Assembly: GCF_000758685.1 (NCBI RefSeq)
Contig: NZ_CP009286.1
Span: 2,014,501 to 2,078,500, forward strand
Direction: 5' to 3'
Length of the DNA: 64,000 nucleotides
Source of the DNA: Paenibacillus stellifer
Lineage (GTDB): Bacteria; Bacillota; Bacilli; Paenibacillales; Paenibacillaceae
Shown: positions 38,940 through 47,322 of the stretch, in pieces
Layout: every line of letters starts with the position of its first letter
Position numbering within the stretch: position 1 is the stretch's first letter
Position numbers and translations under genes: made by a program
Notes under the pieces: model-generated
Seen by the model: the letters and a program-made list of their open reading frames with translations, nothing else
The model's database searches: none
Told to the model about the DNA's origin: nothing

Positions 38940-39311
38940 ATGAATAAATCCATTAATGATCTGGTAAAGGCAGCACACGAGAACGCCGTCAGCAAAGGCT
39001 GGTGGGACGAGGAACGGAGCTTTGGGGAGATTGTCGCTCTGATCCACAGCGAGGCGTCGGAGGCGCTGGAGGATTACCGTAACGGCCACGCACCAACGGA
39101 TGAATGGTATCAGCACAAGATCGATGGTTACTCTGTTATGCAGCTCACGGACGAATATAAGCCCTGCGGCATCCCGTCCGAACTGGCCGACATCGTGATC
39201 CGCGTCATGGACGCCTGCGGGCGGTACGGCATCGACCTGGAACAGGCGATCAGCGAGAAGATGGCATACAACGCTACGCGGCCGCAGCGGCATGGTGGGA
39301 AAGTGATATGA
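38940..39311 (+). CDS. MazG-like NTP pyrophosphohydrolase
   Basis: 123 residues, all-alpha. The metal-binding pattern is IHSEASEALEDYR (Glu-x-x-Glu) and ELADIVIRVMDACGRYGID (Glu-x-x-Asp), as in MazG and phage dNTP pyrophosphatases. GGGAGG precedes the ATG. It may trim nucleotide or alarmone pools during infection. Confidence 0.78.
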   Translation: MNKSINDLVKAAHENAVSKGWWDEERSFGEIVALIHSEASEALEDYRNGHAPTDEWYQHKIDGYSVMQLTDEYKPCGIPSELADIVIRVMDACGRYGIDLEQAISEKMAYNATRPQRHGGKVI

Positions 39312-39496
39312 ACGATTGGCATTTTGCAAATAAGGACCGCGCTTCGGAATTAGCAGCTGGTGGGCAAGGTGAAATTAAGGTATCTCGCCTCTCTCCTGCC
39401 GAATTAGAGGAGATCCGCCGGAAGTATCCAGCACCGGCTGTTGATAAGGACAAGACAAGCCGGCCTATTATGTGGGACCGGCATCCTAGAAAGTAA
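39308..39496 (+). CDS. Small phage protein, unknown
   Basis: 62 residues, hydrophilic, with helix SRLSPAELEEIRRKYPAP. Overlaps the MazG-like gene by 4 nt, so it belongs to the same translational unit. No family recognised. Confidence 0.5.
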   Translation: MNDWHFANKDRASELAAGGQGEIKVSRLSPAELEEIRRKYPAPAVDKDKTSRPIMWDRHPRK

Positions 39497-39601
39497 GATC
39501 AAAATTCCGGCCGTCTTAGTTCCGCTGGAAACGTCGATAGGTTGTCAAAACCAACAGAAACTATTCCAAAATTATTCCGGAGAGGATGAGGGGCTGATAG
39601 C

Positions 39602-40048
39602 ATGAAAGTCCATCAGATGGTAATGGACATATATAAGGTAGACGAGGAGGCGACGCGGGCGGCCGTTGAAAAGTATCTCTTCCAAGCCCGCGAATACAAG
39701 GTAACGGAGTACATTCCGGACGAGCCATCCGTCACAGCGAGCCCCGAAGTGCGATATCACGGACCGACCAACGTTACCGGAGACCAAACGGCCACTATCG
39801 CCATTCGGGCAGCAGACGAGATGGAGCGCCGACGGCGGCATGTTGAACGAGCAGAACGGGCTGTATCTCGGCTCGGGGAGCGGCAGCGCCGATTGATTCA
39901 AGTTCGGTACATGGATGACGATGATGTTCTGGATTACAATGCCGCCGAAGAGTTGGGTTTCAGCGAGAGACATTACCGGCGTATCAAGTCAGTAGCTATT
40001 TACCGGCTGGCTTCGACTCTCGGCCTCATCGTGCTTCGGGAAGAGTAA
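39602..40048 (+). CDS. arpU: ArpU-family late transcription regulator
   Basis: 148 residues. The C-terminal half resembles sigma-70 region 4: RRHVERAERAVSRLGERQRR, then LIQVRYMDDDDVLDYNAAEE, FSERHYRRIKSVAIYRLAST. ArpU-type proteins close the early region of many Firmicute phages and are thought to activate late genes. Directly after its stop come four phased repeats and an extended -10, a probable target. Confidence 0.8.
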   Translation: MKVHQMVMDIYKVDEEATRAAVEKYLFQAREYKVTEYIPDEPSVTASPEVRYHGPTNVTGDQTATIAIRAADEMERRRRHVERAERAVSRLGERQRRLIQVRYMDDDDVLDYNAAEELGFSERHYRRIKSVAIYRLASTLGLIVLREE

Positions 40049-40060
40049 TTAAAAAAATCA

Positions 40061-40126
40061 TGTCCGCTTTATGTCCGGAATTTGGCCGCTTTATGGCCGC
40101 TTCCTTGCAAATAGACATGATATATT
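40061..40126 (+). promoter_or_regulatory. Late promoter with four 11-bp-phased activator repeats
   Basis: TGTCCG (40061), TGTCCG (40072), TGGCCG (40083) and TGGCCG (40094) lie exactly 11 bp apart on one face of the helix. An extended -10, TGATATATT (40118-40126), follows without a usable -35, as expected for an activator-dependent promoter. ArpU binding is inferred from adjacency. Confidence 0.6.
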
Positions 40127-40256
40127 TGTAACGTAGCAAAGATGCAAATACGCCACACCTGCTCACGGGTATATGGGCCTCCGGCTGTGACCGCAGCGGT
40201 CGAAGGTGTGGATCGCGGAGGCAAGCCGGCCGCCTCAATAAGTGTCGGTTTAACAT

Positions 40257-40398
40257 GATGTGGTGGCGGAATAGGTAGACGCAATGTAGCGGTGTAGTCA
40301 ATGGTTGCGGGTGATGCAATACTGAGGCTCCAGCAATACCGGGCACAAACGGGATACCGCGAATATCATCATGCAAGGTGCAGATCCTTGCCCACATC
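40257..40398 (+). tRNA. tRNA-Leu-like fold with abnormal centre
   Basis: 5' arm GATGTGG (40257-40263) pairs perfectly with CCACATC (40392-40398). TG-GCG-GAATAGGTAGA-CGC-A (40264-40283) is a textbook tRNA-Leu D-arm. GCAAGG/CCTTGC (40373-40378, 40386-40391) closes a 7-nt loop TGCAGAT at the T-arm position. The centre is about 89 nt, twice the normal length, with one hairpin TTGC-GGGTGAT-GCAA. The loop TGCAGAT is not a canonical T-loop and there is no CCA. Likely a tRNA-like domain of a larger RNA or a degenerate tRNA, not a working tRNA. Confidence 0.4.
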
Positions 40399-40403
40399 AT
40401 CAT

Positions 40404-40421
40404 ATTCCCAAACGCTTGGGA
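40404..40421. repeat. 18-nt hairpin repeat, left copy (start of late operon)
   Basis: ATTCCCAAACGCTTGGGA, identical to 61640-61657. CCCAA pairs with TTGGG around ACGC. A -10-like TATAAT lies 10 nt downstream (40432-40437). Confidence 0.7.
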
Positions 40422-40452
40422 TTTTGCGCTATATAATAGTAGGAAAAATTTG

Positions 40453-40480
40453 GGTCGCTGAAAAGCGGCTCTTTTTATTT
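40453..40480 (+). terminator. Intrinsic terminator before the first late gene
   Basis: GTCGCT-GAAA-AGCGGC stem-loop (one G-T pair) with a GNRA-type loop, followed by TCTTTTTATTTT. It sits 20 nt before the start of 40502 and would stop transcripts from the late promoter unless read through. Confidence 0.65.
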
Positions 40481-40501
40481 TGTAGGAAAGGGTGAGAAAC
40501 G

Positions 40502-40690
40502 ATGTTGTCTGATCTAAAGGTCAAGGTGACTATGCCGGATTGGTTCGAAGGATTGATGGAAGGGTTTGAAAAAGCGAAAGAGCAGGGCATGCCTGAAGAA
40601 TTTGGAGAGCTTGTATCTCAATATATCTCCGAACAAGCGGTAGAGAAAGGATGTGTGAAGTTCGAAATGGACGGCAGTACAGATGCCTAG
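40502..40690 (+). CDS. Small first late protein, unknown
   Basis: 62 residues, acidic, helical (PDWFEGLMEGFEKAKEQGMP). GGAAAGGGTGAG precedes the ATG. Overlaps the HNH gene by 8 nt. Not recognised. Confidence 0.5.
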   Translation: MLSDLKVKVTMPDWFEGLMEGFEKAKEQGMPEEFGELVSQYISEQAVEKGCVKFEMDGSTDA

Positions 40691-41042
40691 CAAACCAAAG
40701 CGCCCATGCGGACAGCCAGGATGCCCAGAGCTTACAGACAAAGGTTACTGCGACAAGCACCGTAAGGAGCGAGACCGGCGCAGGGGTACAGCTGCAAGCC
40801 GTGGGTATGGTCACAAGTGGAAGGTAGCGCGTGACCAATACCTGAAGGAACACCCGCTATGCGTGGAGTGCTTGAAGGTTGGCAAGGTAGAAGCAGCCCG
40901 CGCAGTGGATCACATCATCGCTCACAAGGGCGACCCGGTACTGTTCTGGAACCGAAGCAACTGGCAATCGCTCTGCATTCCGTGCCATAGCCTTAAAACT
41001 GTACAAAAAGATGGAGGATTTGGCCGGGAAGCCAGGGGGTAG
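40683..41042 (+). CDS. Phage HNH endonuclease
   Basis: 119 residues. LCVECLKVGKVEAARAVDHI, then NRSNWQSLCIPCHSLKT gives the HNH core with zinc Cys pairs and the conserved Asp-His. An extra N-terminal zinc knuckle (CGQPGCPELTDKGYCDKH) is present. HNH proteins beside terS/terL are needed for terminase cleavage in HK97-like phages, so a role in packaging is likely. Confidence 0.88.
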   Translation: MPSKPKRPCGQPGCPELTDKGYCDKHRKERDRRRGTAASRGYGHKWKVARDQYLKEHPLCVECLKVGKVEAARAVDHIIAHKGDPVLFWNRSNWQSLCIPCHSLKTVQKDGGFGREARG

Positions 41043-41165
41043 GGGGGTGAAATCTCTAAAAATATTTATTTTAAGAGACCGCCGCCCCCTCTGATGCAAA
41101 AAAATGTCCCCGTGCGATTTTTATATAGTGCCTGAAAAATACAATATATGGAAGGGTGATGCCGC

Positions 41166-41660
41166 ATGAACAAGATCATCGCCTTTGATCACATGCGGGT
41201 TGGTGCCAAAGGCGGCGGGAAACATTGGACGGAGAAGGAGGTTAAAAGTCGGGAGGCAGCGGCCAAGAAGCTCAAGCGTAAGAAGCGTACAACCATGAAA
41301 TGTCCGGACTGGATAGGCGAAGAGGCTCGCAAGGTCTGGAACAAGACAGTCAAGGATATGAAGGAATTCGAAATCCTTGACACCGTTGACGAAGAGGTGC
41401 TGGCACTCTATTGCGATCTTGTCGCGAAGCTCCGGGAATTGAATTTCCATATCGCAGACAATGGTTATACGGTCAGAAACGCCAAAGGCGAAATCGTCCC
41501 TTCAGCCGAAGTAAAAATGGCCCAGACGTATCAACGCCTGGTATTGCAGTACGCCGGCAAGCTCGGTATTACGGCAGAGGCACGGGCACGGCTTGCCAAA
41601 AAGATGGCGGATGTAGCCGGCGCAGGAAGCGGAGGGGGAACAGATGACCTCTTCGACTGA
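41166..41660 (+). CDS. terS: Terminase small subunit, P27 family
   Basis: 164 residues. The P27-type pattern of KCPDWIGEEARKVWNKTVKD, LALYCDLVAKLRELNFHI and VKMAQTYQRLVLQYAGKLGI is clear. It recognises phage DNA for packaging. GGAAGGGTGATG precedes the ATG. Overlaps terL by 17 nt. Confidence 0.85.
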   Translation: MNKIIAFDHMRVGAKGGGKHWTEKEVKSREAAAKKLKRKKRTTMKCPDWIGEEARKVWNKTVKDMKEFEILDTVDEEVLALYCDLVAKLRELNFHIADNGYTVRNAKGEIVPSAEVKMAQTYQRLVLQYAGKLGITAEARARLAKKMADVAGAGSGGGTDDLFD

Positions 41661-43470
41661 TTGGGAGGAGTTGCATCCTACTCATCGCTACGCCGCAGAG
41701 ATCATCACAGGAATTCGACCGAGTTGCGAAATGGAGTACCTGGCCTGCCAACGGCATTTGGCGGATTTGAAGCGCCAGGCGTCGCCCGACTTCCCGTATG
41801 TTTTCGATGAGAGCAGAGCCGACAGGGTATTTGATTGGTTTGAAAAATGCTGCCGGCATGTTCGCGGTCCGTTCAGCGGTCAACTCATTGAGCTGCTTCC
41901 ATTTCAGAAATTCGATCTCGGCGCGGTTTATGGATGGGTTCATATGGAGACCGGACAACGCCGGTTCCGCAAGGCATTCCACCTCCGGGCTCGGGGCAAC
42001 GTAAAATCAACTGAAATGAGTGGACTGGCGCTGTACGGCATGTGCGCTGACGCGATCTATCCGCCTGGCGAGCCGAGCAAGCGGCAGTATGAACACAGTC
42101 CCGAAGTAGATTGCGCTGCCGTAGATAAGGGACAGGCCAAGCGGGTATGGGGCGATGCTCGGGAAATGGGCCTGAACAGCCCGGAGATATCGAAACGGCT
42201 GCGGATTAAGCGCGGGTACATCGAACACGAAAGTCGCGGAGGACTCCTGAAACCATTGTCCAAGGATACCAAGAACAAGGACTCCGGCGCCCCTTGCCTC
42301 GTTGTAATTGACGAGTATCATGCACATCCGACATCTGAAATCCTTGATGTGTCTTATTCAGGGTTCGGCAAGCGGCTGCAATCTCTCATGCAGATTATCA
42401 GCACAGCGGGCAAGGATGCAGAAAATAGCCCGTGCAAGAAGGAGTATGACATCCTGCGCAAGATGATGCGCGGCGAGACGCCGATGCAGGATACGTATTT
42501 CGTAATGATTCGTGAGCTTCCGGATGATGCCAATCCTCACGACGAGGAGCTATGGGCGCTACCCAACCCAGTATTGCAGGAGGACAACGCCTACTCTCAG
42601 GAGCTTCGGCGGCAAATTAGGACGGAGCATGACGAGGCGTACAACAGCGGTGACCCGGATAAGATCCGGGAATGGCTCATCAAGCGAGTGAATCGTTGGC
42701 AGGCCGATAGCGAAAATAAATACATGTCCGGCATCATGGACAAGTGGAAGGCCCTTGCGGCGACGCGGGAGGCCTTTTTGAGTTTGGTTCGTGGCCGTGA
42801 TACATGGGTTGGACTTGACTTATCGAAACGGGTGGACCTGACGGCGGACGGCAATGTATTCAAGCTGGATGGAGAAACAGAAATTCAGACGGAAAAAGGC
42901 GTTATCAAACCCCTGTATGCCGTCACTGCGTATGGATTCATGCCGGAAGAGACAGCGACCAAGCACGAACATTCGGACCGGGTGCCGTATAAGGCTTGGG
43001 CCGGTGGTGGGTGGTGCACACTGACTGATGGTGCCGTCACCGATTATCGCTACATTAAGACGCACATCCACGATCTGGAGTTCGACGAAAAGTGGAATAT
43101 CGTTGAAATCGACTATGACCCGTATAACGCGACGCACTTTGCCCAGGAGATGGACGCAGACGGATACACAACGGTCGAAATCCGGCAGGGTGTGCAGACA
43201 CTCTCGGAGCCGACCAAGTATTTCCGTGAGCTCATTCTGAAGGGGCTTATCGTCCACGATGGCAGCCCGCTGCTGACCTGGTGCCTATCCAACGCGGTCG
43301 AGATTATCGACAACAACGGAAACATCAAGCTGAGCAAAAAGCATAAGGATGACAGCCAGCGCATCGACTTGCTTGCGGCAATCATAAATGCCTTGGCCCG
43401 CGCGATGGTCATCGAGCAGCAGCCGAAGAACGTTTACGAAGCGCGTGGCATGCGCAGTCTGTTGGACTGA
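41644..43470 (+). CDS. terL: Terminase large subunit
   Basis: 608 residues. The ATPase P-loop region reads RARGNVKSTEMSG (about 118), where relatives have ARGNGKS. Walker B is CLVVIDEYHAH. The nuclease domain has VGLDLSKRVDLTA, then VEIDYDPYNATHFAQEM and the final Asp in DDSQRIDLLAAI. It cuts and pumps DNA into the prohead. The Val in the P-loop is a small departure from the family. Confidence 0.9.
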   Translation: MTSSTDWEELHPTHRYAAEIITGIRPSCEMEYLACQRHLADLKRQASPDFPYVFDESRADRVFDWFEKCCRHVRGPFSGQLIELLPFQKFDLGAVYGWVHMETGQRRFRKAFHLRARGNVKSTEMSGLALYGMCADAIYPPGEPSKRQYEHSPEVDCAAVDKGQAKRVWGDAREMGLNSPEISKRLRIKRGYIEHESRGGLLKPLSKDTKNKDSGAPCLVVIDEYHAHPTSEILDVSYSGFGKRLQSLMQIISTAGKDAENSPCKKEYDILRKMMRGETPMQDTYFVMIRELPDDANPHDEELWALPNPVLQEDNAYSQELRRQIRTEHDEAYNSGDPDKIREWLIKRVNRWQADSENKYMSGIMDKWKALAATREAFLSLVRGRDTWVGLDLSKRVDLTADGNVFKLDGETEIQTEKGVIKPLYAVTAYGFMPEETATKHEHSDRVPYKAWAGGGWCTLTDGAVTDYRYIKTHIHDLEFDEKWNIVEIDYDPYNATHFAQEMDADGYTTVEIRQGVQTLSEPTKYFRELILKGLIVHDGSPLLTWCLSNAVEIIDNNGNIKLSKKHKDDSQRIDLLAAIINALARAMVIEQQPKNVYEARGMRSLLD

Positions 43471-43489
43471 GAGGGGAGGTGAAGACTAA

Positions 43490-44764
43490 TTGAACATTCT
43501 GCAGCGGATGAAGCTGCTGTTTTCGAATGATTTCGAGGCGGCATATCAGCGCTTCCTGATCGGCGATGATGAGGTTAGGATACCTCTCCAAGGCAACGTC
43601 AGCACGGCCACGGCGATGAAATACACCGTCGTATTCGCCTGCCTTCGGGTATTGGCCGAAACGGCGGCCAGCGTCCCTATCCTGCTGTACCGAAAAAAGG
43701 ATGATGGGGGGCGAGAAAGCCGGAACGACCTCGGGATATTTGACGTCTTGCATTACAGACCGAATGAGGAAATGAGCCCGTTCAATTTCAAAGAACAGAT
43801 GATGATGTCGCTGAATACCGGCGGAAATTCGGTCAGTGAAAAGCTCGTAGACCGAAGAGGCAGCGTAGTCGGACTCTATCCGTATCCTTGTCAAAAGGTC
43901 ACGATCGATCGCGATCCGGAGACATTGCGGCTCATCTATAAAATATCATCATCCTCTCGGAACGTCGCGAAGACGCTCACGCGGGATACAGCGCTGCATA
44001 TCCCCGGTCTCAGTCTGGACGGGGTTATTGGTGTTTCGCCACTCACATACGCCTCGTCTGCCATTCAGCTCGGGCAGTCGTACGAACAGTTCGGCGTCCA
44101 CCTTTATCGCAACGGGGCGTTCCCGTCAGGCGCATTTACCTTTGAAGGCGAGATGTCCGATACTGCATTTGCTCGCTTCAAAGAGGAGATGAAGAAGAAC
44201 TACCAAGGGCTGAAGAGGACGGGCACTCCGATGATTTTGGAAGGTGGCGGCAAGTTCCAGCCATTCGTGATGACGCCGATGGATGCGCAACTGATCGAAA
44301 ATAAGAAGTTCCAGCTCCAGGATATCGCCCGGGTCTACCGGGTTCCATTGCATCTTATACAACACCTGGATAACGCGACGTTTTCGAACATCGAGCACCA
44401 ATCACTGGAGTTCGTGATGTACACGATGCTCCCCTGGTTCAAACGGATCGAAGAGAACATGAATATGCAGCTGCTCACTCCGGCCGAACGTATGGCCGGT
44501 TTTTATTTGGAATTCAAGGTCGATGCGCTCCTGCGAGGTGACGCAAAGAGCCGCGCGGAATCGTATGCCATTGGCCGGCAATGGGGCTGGCTTAGTGTCA
44601 ATGACATCCGGCGCCTCGAAAATATGCCGCCAATACCAAACGGCGACCGATATTTGGAGCCGACGAACATGGTCGAAGCAGGCAAGACAGCCGAAACGAC
44701 CGCGCAAGCAAAGGCCATATTTGAAGAAATCAAGGCGCTATTCGCCGAGAAAGGAGTTGCTTAA
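43490..44764 (+). CDS. HK97-type portal protein
   Basis: 424 residues starting at TTG 43490 behind GGGGAGGTG. Family features are VFACLRVLAETAASVPILLY, PFNFKEQMMMSLNTGGNS, VPLHLIQHLDNATFSNIEHQ and FVMYTMLPWFKRIEENMN. It forms the DNA-entry ring of the capsid. A terminator-like hairpin (44480) lies in its coding sequence. Confidence 0.92.
   Translation: MNILQRMKLLFSNDFEAAYQRFLIGDDEVRIPLQGNVSTATAMKYTVVFACLRVLAETAASVPILLYRKKDDGGRESRNDLGIFDVLHYRPNEEMSPFNFKEQMMMSLNTGGNSVSEKLVDRRGSVVGLYPYPCQKVTIDRDPETLRLIYKISSSSRNVAKTLTRDTALHIPGLSLDGVIGVSPLTYASSAIQLGQSYEQFGVHLYRNGAFPSGAFTFEGEMSDTAFARFKEEMKKNYQGLKRTGTPMILEGGGKFQPFVMTPMDAQLIENKKFQLQDIARVYRVPLHLIQHLDNATFSNIEHQSLEFVMYTMLPWFKRIEENMNMQLLTPAERMAGFYLEFKVDALLRGDAKSRAESYAIGRQWGWLSVNDIRRLENMPPIPNGDRYLEPTNMVEAGKTAETTAQAKAIFEEIKALFAEKGVA
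44480..44508 (+). terminator. Terminator-like hairpin inside the portal gene
   Basis: CCGGCC (44480-44485), an 8-nt loop, GGCCGG (44494-44499), then TTTTTATTT. It encodes Pro-Ala-Glu-Arg-Met-Ala-Gly-Phe-Tyr. Whether it terminates in vivo is untested. Confidence 0.45.
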
Positions 44765-45571
44765 ATGCCATTCTGGTCATTCAAGAATGCATCCGAGCCC
44801 GATCAAGATGTCGAGCTGCGCATAGAGGGCGAAATCGTCAGCGATGACGACGCTTGGATATACGAGTGGTTCGGGATACCGGCCGCTACGCCGAATGCCT
44901 TCCGGCAGGCGCTCGCGGAACATCAGGGCAAAAACATCACGGTTTGGATAGACAGCTGGGGTGGCGACGTCTTCGCAGCTGCTGGCATCTACAACGCCAT
45001 GAAAGAGCACAAGGGTAAGGTCACGGCCAAGATCGACGGAAAAGCTGTATCCGCCGCCTCTGTGATTGCTATGGCCGCCGACGAAGTGCTCATGAGCCCG
45101 GCAAGCATCCTCATGATCCATAATCCCTGGTCCAGTGCAAGCGGTGAGGCAAAGGATATGCGGCATACAGCGGACGTCCTTGACGAAGTCAAGGAAACGA
45201 TCGTCAACGCCTACCAGACCAAAACAAGCCTCAGCCGCAACAAAATCTCGCGCTTGATGGATGAGGAAACATGGATGAGTGCGCGGAAAGCGATGGCTGA
45301 CGGATTTGCCGACGGCATGCTGTACGCGCAGGTTGCCCCTGAAGAAGAGCCTGTGCAGAACGCCTATTCGTTTAGCCGTCTGGCAATCGTCAACAGCGCG
45401 AACACGGCTATGCAGCGGTTCTTCGAGCAATGGCAGAAGCTTCAGACCAAAAATGAAGCGGCAGTGCCCGAAAAGACAGGAGATTCTCCGGCAAATAGTC
45501 GGATGCTCACTATACAACAGCGTGTCTCATTGCGCGAAAAAGTTAATGTACACGGGAGGTACACACGATGA
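44765..45571 (+). CDS. ClpP-type prohead maturation protease
   Basis: 268 residues. ClpP-fold catalytic residues: Ser in VSAASVIAMAADEV (about 100), His in SILMIHNPWSSASG (about 120), with Asp downstream. WIDSWGGDVFAAAGIYNAMK is the oxyanion region. The C-terminus (about 215-268) is helical and may act in scaffolding. Cleaves capsid precursor. Confidence 0.9.
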   Translation: MPFWSFKNASEPDQDVELRIEGEIVSDDDAWIYEWFGIPAATPNAFRQALAEHQGKNITVWIDSWGGDVFAAAGIYNAMKEHKGKVTAKIDGKAVSAASVIAMAADEVLMSPASILMIHNPWSSASGEAKDMRHTADVLDEVKETIVNAYQTKTSLSRNKISRLMDEETWMSARKAMADGFADGMLYAQVAPEEEPVQNAYSFSRLAIVNSANTAMQRFFEQWQKLQTKNEAAVPEKTGDSPANSRMLTIQQRVSLREKVNVHGRYTR

Positions 45572-46824
45572 ATTTGGAAAAATTGCTGGCAAGACAGAGC
45601 GCGCTGCTCGTTGATATGCGGGCTCTGGCGGACAAGGCGACGCTGTCGGATGAAGAAGCAACCAGCTTCGACAACATGGAGAAGGAATACGACTCCAACG
45701 AGAAGCAGATCGAACGCCTGCAGAATCTGGCTAGTCGCGAAGCAAAGGACAAGGCTCCGGTGAACAAGCCGGTTGTCGAGGCGATCAACGAGCCTCTTCC
45801 GAAGCCTTACAAGAATCTGACCGAGCAGCTTCGGGACATCAAGCTCGCTGCGCAGGGTCAGATTTCGGACAATCTTCGAACGGTCCAGAATGCTATGGGT
45901 GGGAATGTGGCTGTCGGCTCTGATGGTGGATTCGCCGTACAGACTGATTTCGCTGGTCTGATGATGGCATCGGCGGCAATGGCCGGTGACATTTTACCCC
46001 GTGTAGACTCCTACGAGGTGAAGGATGGATCGAACGCTGTCAAATGGGTCGATATCGAGGAGGAGGACGTAAGCACCTCTGTTTTTGGTGGAGTGCGTGT
46101 CTATTGGGCATCGGAAGCCGCGACGGTTGCCAAATCTCAACCGACATTGAAGGAGAAGGAGCTTAAGCTTGAAAAGCTGATGGGGTTTGCATATGCCACG
46201 TATGAGCTCGACAGTGATTCCAGCTTCATCGACACCCTGTATACGCGGGCGTTCGAAACGGCGATCACGCGTTCCCTTGAAAGTGCGATTTGCTCGGGCG
46301 ATGGCATTGGCAAACCTCTCGGCCTCCTGAACAGCCCGGCGCTTGTTGCTGTCGCAAAGGAGGCCGGACAGGGAGCCGGAACGATACTCTGGGAGAATCT
46401 CTCCAAGATGTACAACCGTGCCCGTGACAAGTCGAAAGGCGTTTGGCTGATGCACCCGGATTCGCATGAACAACTCGATTTTCTGAGCTTCCCCGTTGGG
46501 ACTGGCGGCGTTCCGGTATATCTTCCGGCGACGCAGGCGGGTCAACTTGATTCGCTGCGGGGGCGCGCAATCGTCGAGTGCGATCATTGCTCCGCGCTCG
46601 GAACCCAAGGCGACATTAACTTCGTCGATTTCTCGCAGTACATGCTGGCCTACAAAGGCGGCGTTGACGCGGCGACATCGATCCACGTTCAGTTCTTGAC
46701 GGCTGAAAACTGCTTCCGCTTCATCTTCCGTGCAAACGGCATGCCGAAGGTGAGCAAGAAGCTTACGATCAAGAATTCTCCAAATCAGCGCAGTCCGTTT
46801 GTTTCGCTGGCGACCAGAGCCTAG
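45568..46824 (+). CDS. HK97-family major capsid protein
   Basis: 418 residues. The N-terminal 85 residues (LLARQSALLVDMRALADKAT onward) form a helical delta domain, probably removed by the protease. The mature HK97 fold starts near 110 (NAMGGNVAVGSDGGFAVQTD). KPLGLLNSPAL and GRAIVECDHCSALGTQGDIN are typical. Overlaps the protease gene by 4 nt. Confidence 0.93.
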   Translation: MNLEKLLARQSALLVDMRALADKATLSDEEATSFDNMEKEYDSNEKQIERLQNLASREAKDKAPVNKPVVEAINEPLPKPYKNLTEQLRDIKLAAQGQISDNLRTVQNAMGGNVAVGSDGGFAVQTDFAGLMMASAAMAGDILPRVDSYEVKDGSNAVKWVDIEEEDVSTSVFGGVRVYWASEAATVAKSQPTLKEKELKLEKLMGFAYATYELDSDSSFIDTLYTRAFETAITRSLESAICSGDGIGKPLGLLNSPALVAVAKEAGQGAGTILWENLSKMYNRARDKSKGVWLMHPDSHEQLDFLSFPVGTGGVPVYLPATQAGQLDSLRGRAIVECDHCSALGTQGDINFVDFSQYMLAYKGGVDAATSIHVQFLTAENCFRFIFRANGMPKVSKKLTIKNSPNQRSPFVSLATRA

Positions 46825-46881
46825 TTCAGCGCCGCCCCAGGGCGGACAATACAATCATTTTGGAATTTGGGAGGAATACAC

Positions 46882-47310
46882 ATGATCACAAATTTGGCCG
46901 AACGTTACCGTTCTCGCGTGTTGCTGGCCGCACAGACTACCGCAGCAGCAGCACAGGCATATCTACCGCCTACCCCTGGTCTGATTAGTCAGACCTACCG
47001 CGCGATCGTTACCAAGGGAAACGCCGCAGACCTTACGCTCACATTGCGTTATGCAGATGACGCAGCTGGTGCGAATGCCGCAAACTACCCGGTTGATGTT
47101 CCGATTTATATCAACGGTGTCCGTCAAGCGAATGGCAAGACCGCTACAGTGGCCGGGGCCGCTGGCAGCTCGGTTGTGGATTTCTGCATTGACCCGGCAA
47201 CAATCCCGCAAGGCAAGTTTGTAGGACTCTCTTTTGCCATCAGCAATGCGGCGACACTGCTCGCGGCTGAGTTGATCGAAGATGTCTCATACAGACCGAC
47301 GCCGTCGTAA
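46882..47310 (+). CDS. Virion protein of unknown type downstream of capsid
   Basis: 142 residues from ATG 46882 after GGGAGGAAT. Ala-rich N-terminus and beta-rich remainder (DLTLTLRYADDAAGANAANY, then GSSVVDFCIDPATIPQGKFV). Position suggests capsid decoration or head fibre; no family recognised. Confidence 0.5.
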   Translation: MITNLAERYRSRVLLAAQTTAAAAQAYLPPTPGLISQTYRAIVTKGNAADLTLTLRYADDAAGANAANYPVDVPIYINGVRQANGKTATVAGAAGSSVVDFCIDPATIPQGKFVGLSFAISNAATLLAAELIEDVSYRPTPS

Positions 47311-47322
47311 GGAAGCACGACA

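Larger units (their letters stand above)
40133..40480 (+). ncRNA. Structured late leader RNA (candidate)
   Basis: About 350 nt between the late promoter and the first late gene has no convincing ORF. It holds several pairings: CCACACCT (40153-40160) with AGGTGTGG (40204-40211), the palindrome GACCGCAGCGGTC (40189-40201), GGAGGC/GCCTC (40217-40235), the tRNA-like fold at 40257 and a terminator at 40454. It could be a cis-acting leader, for example an antitermination element. Function is inference. Confidence 0.5.

Noticed and set aside
40257..40398. A functional tRNA-Leu gene
   Set aside because: Acceptor and D-arm fit, but the region is about 142 nt, has no proper anticodon arm next to the D-arm, a non-canonical T-loop and no CCA. 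I keep it only as a tRNA-like element.
40301..40495. A 64-residue ORF inside the late leader
   Set aside because: It runs through the tRNA-like fold and the terminator, has no ribosome site and an implausible composition.
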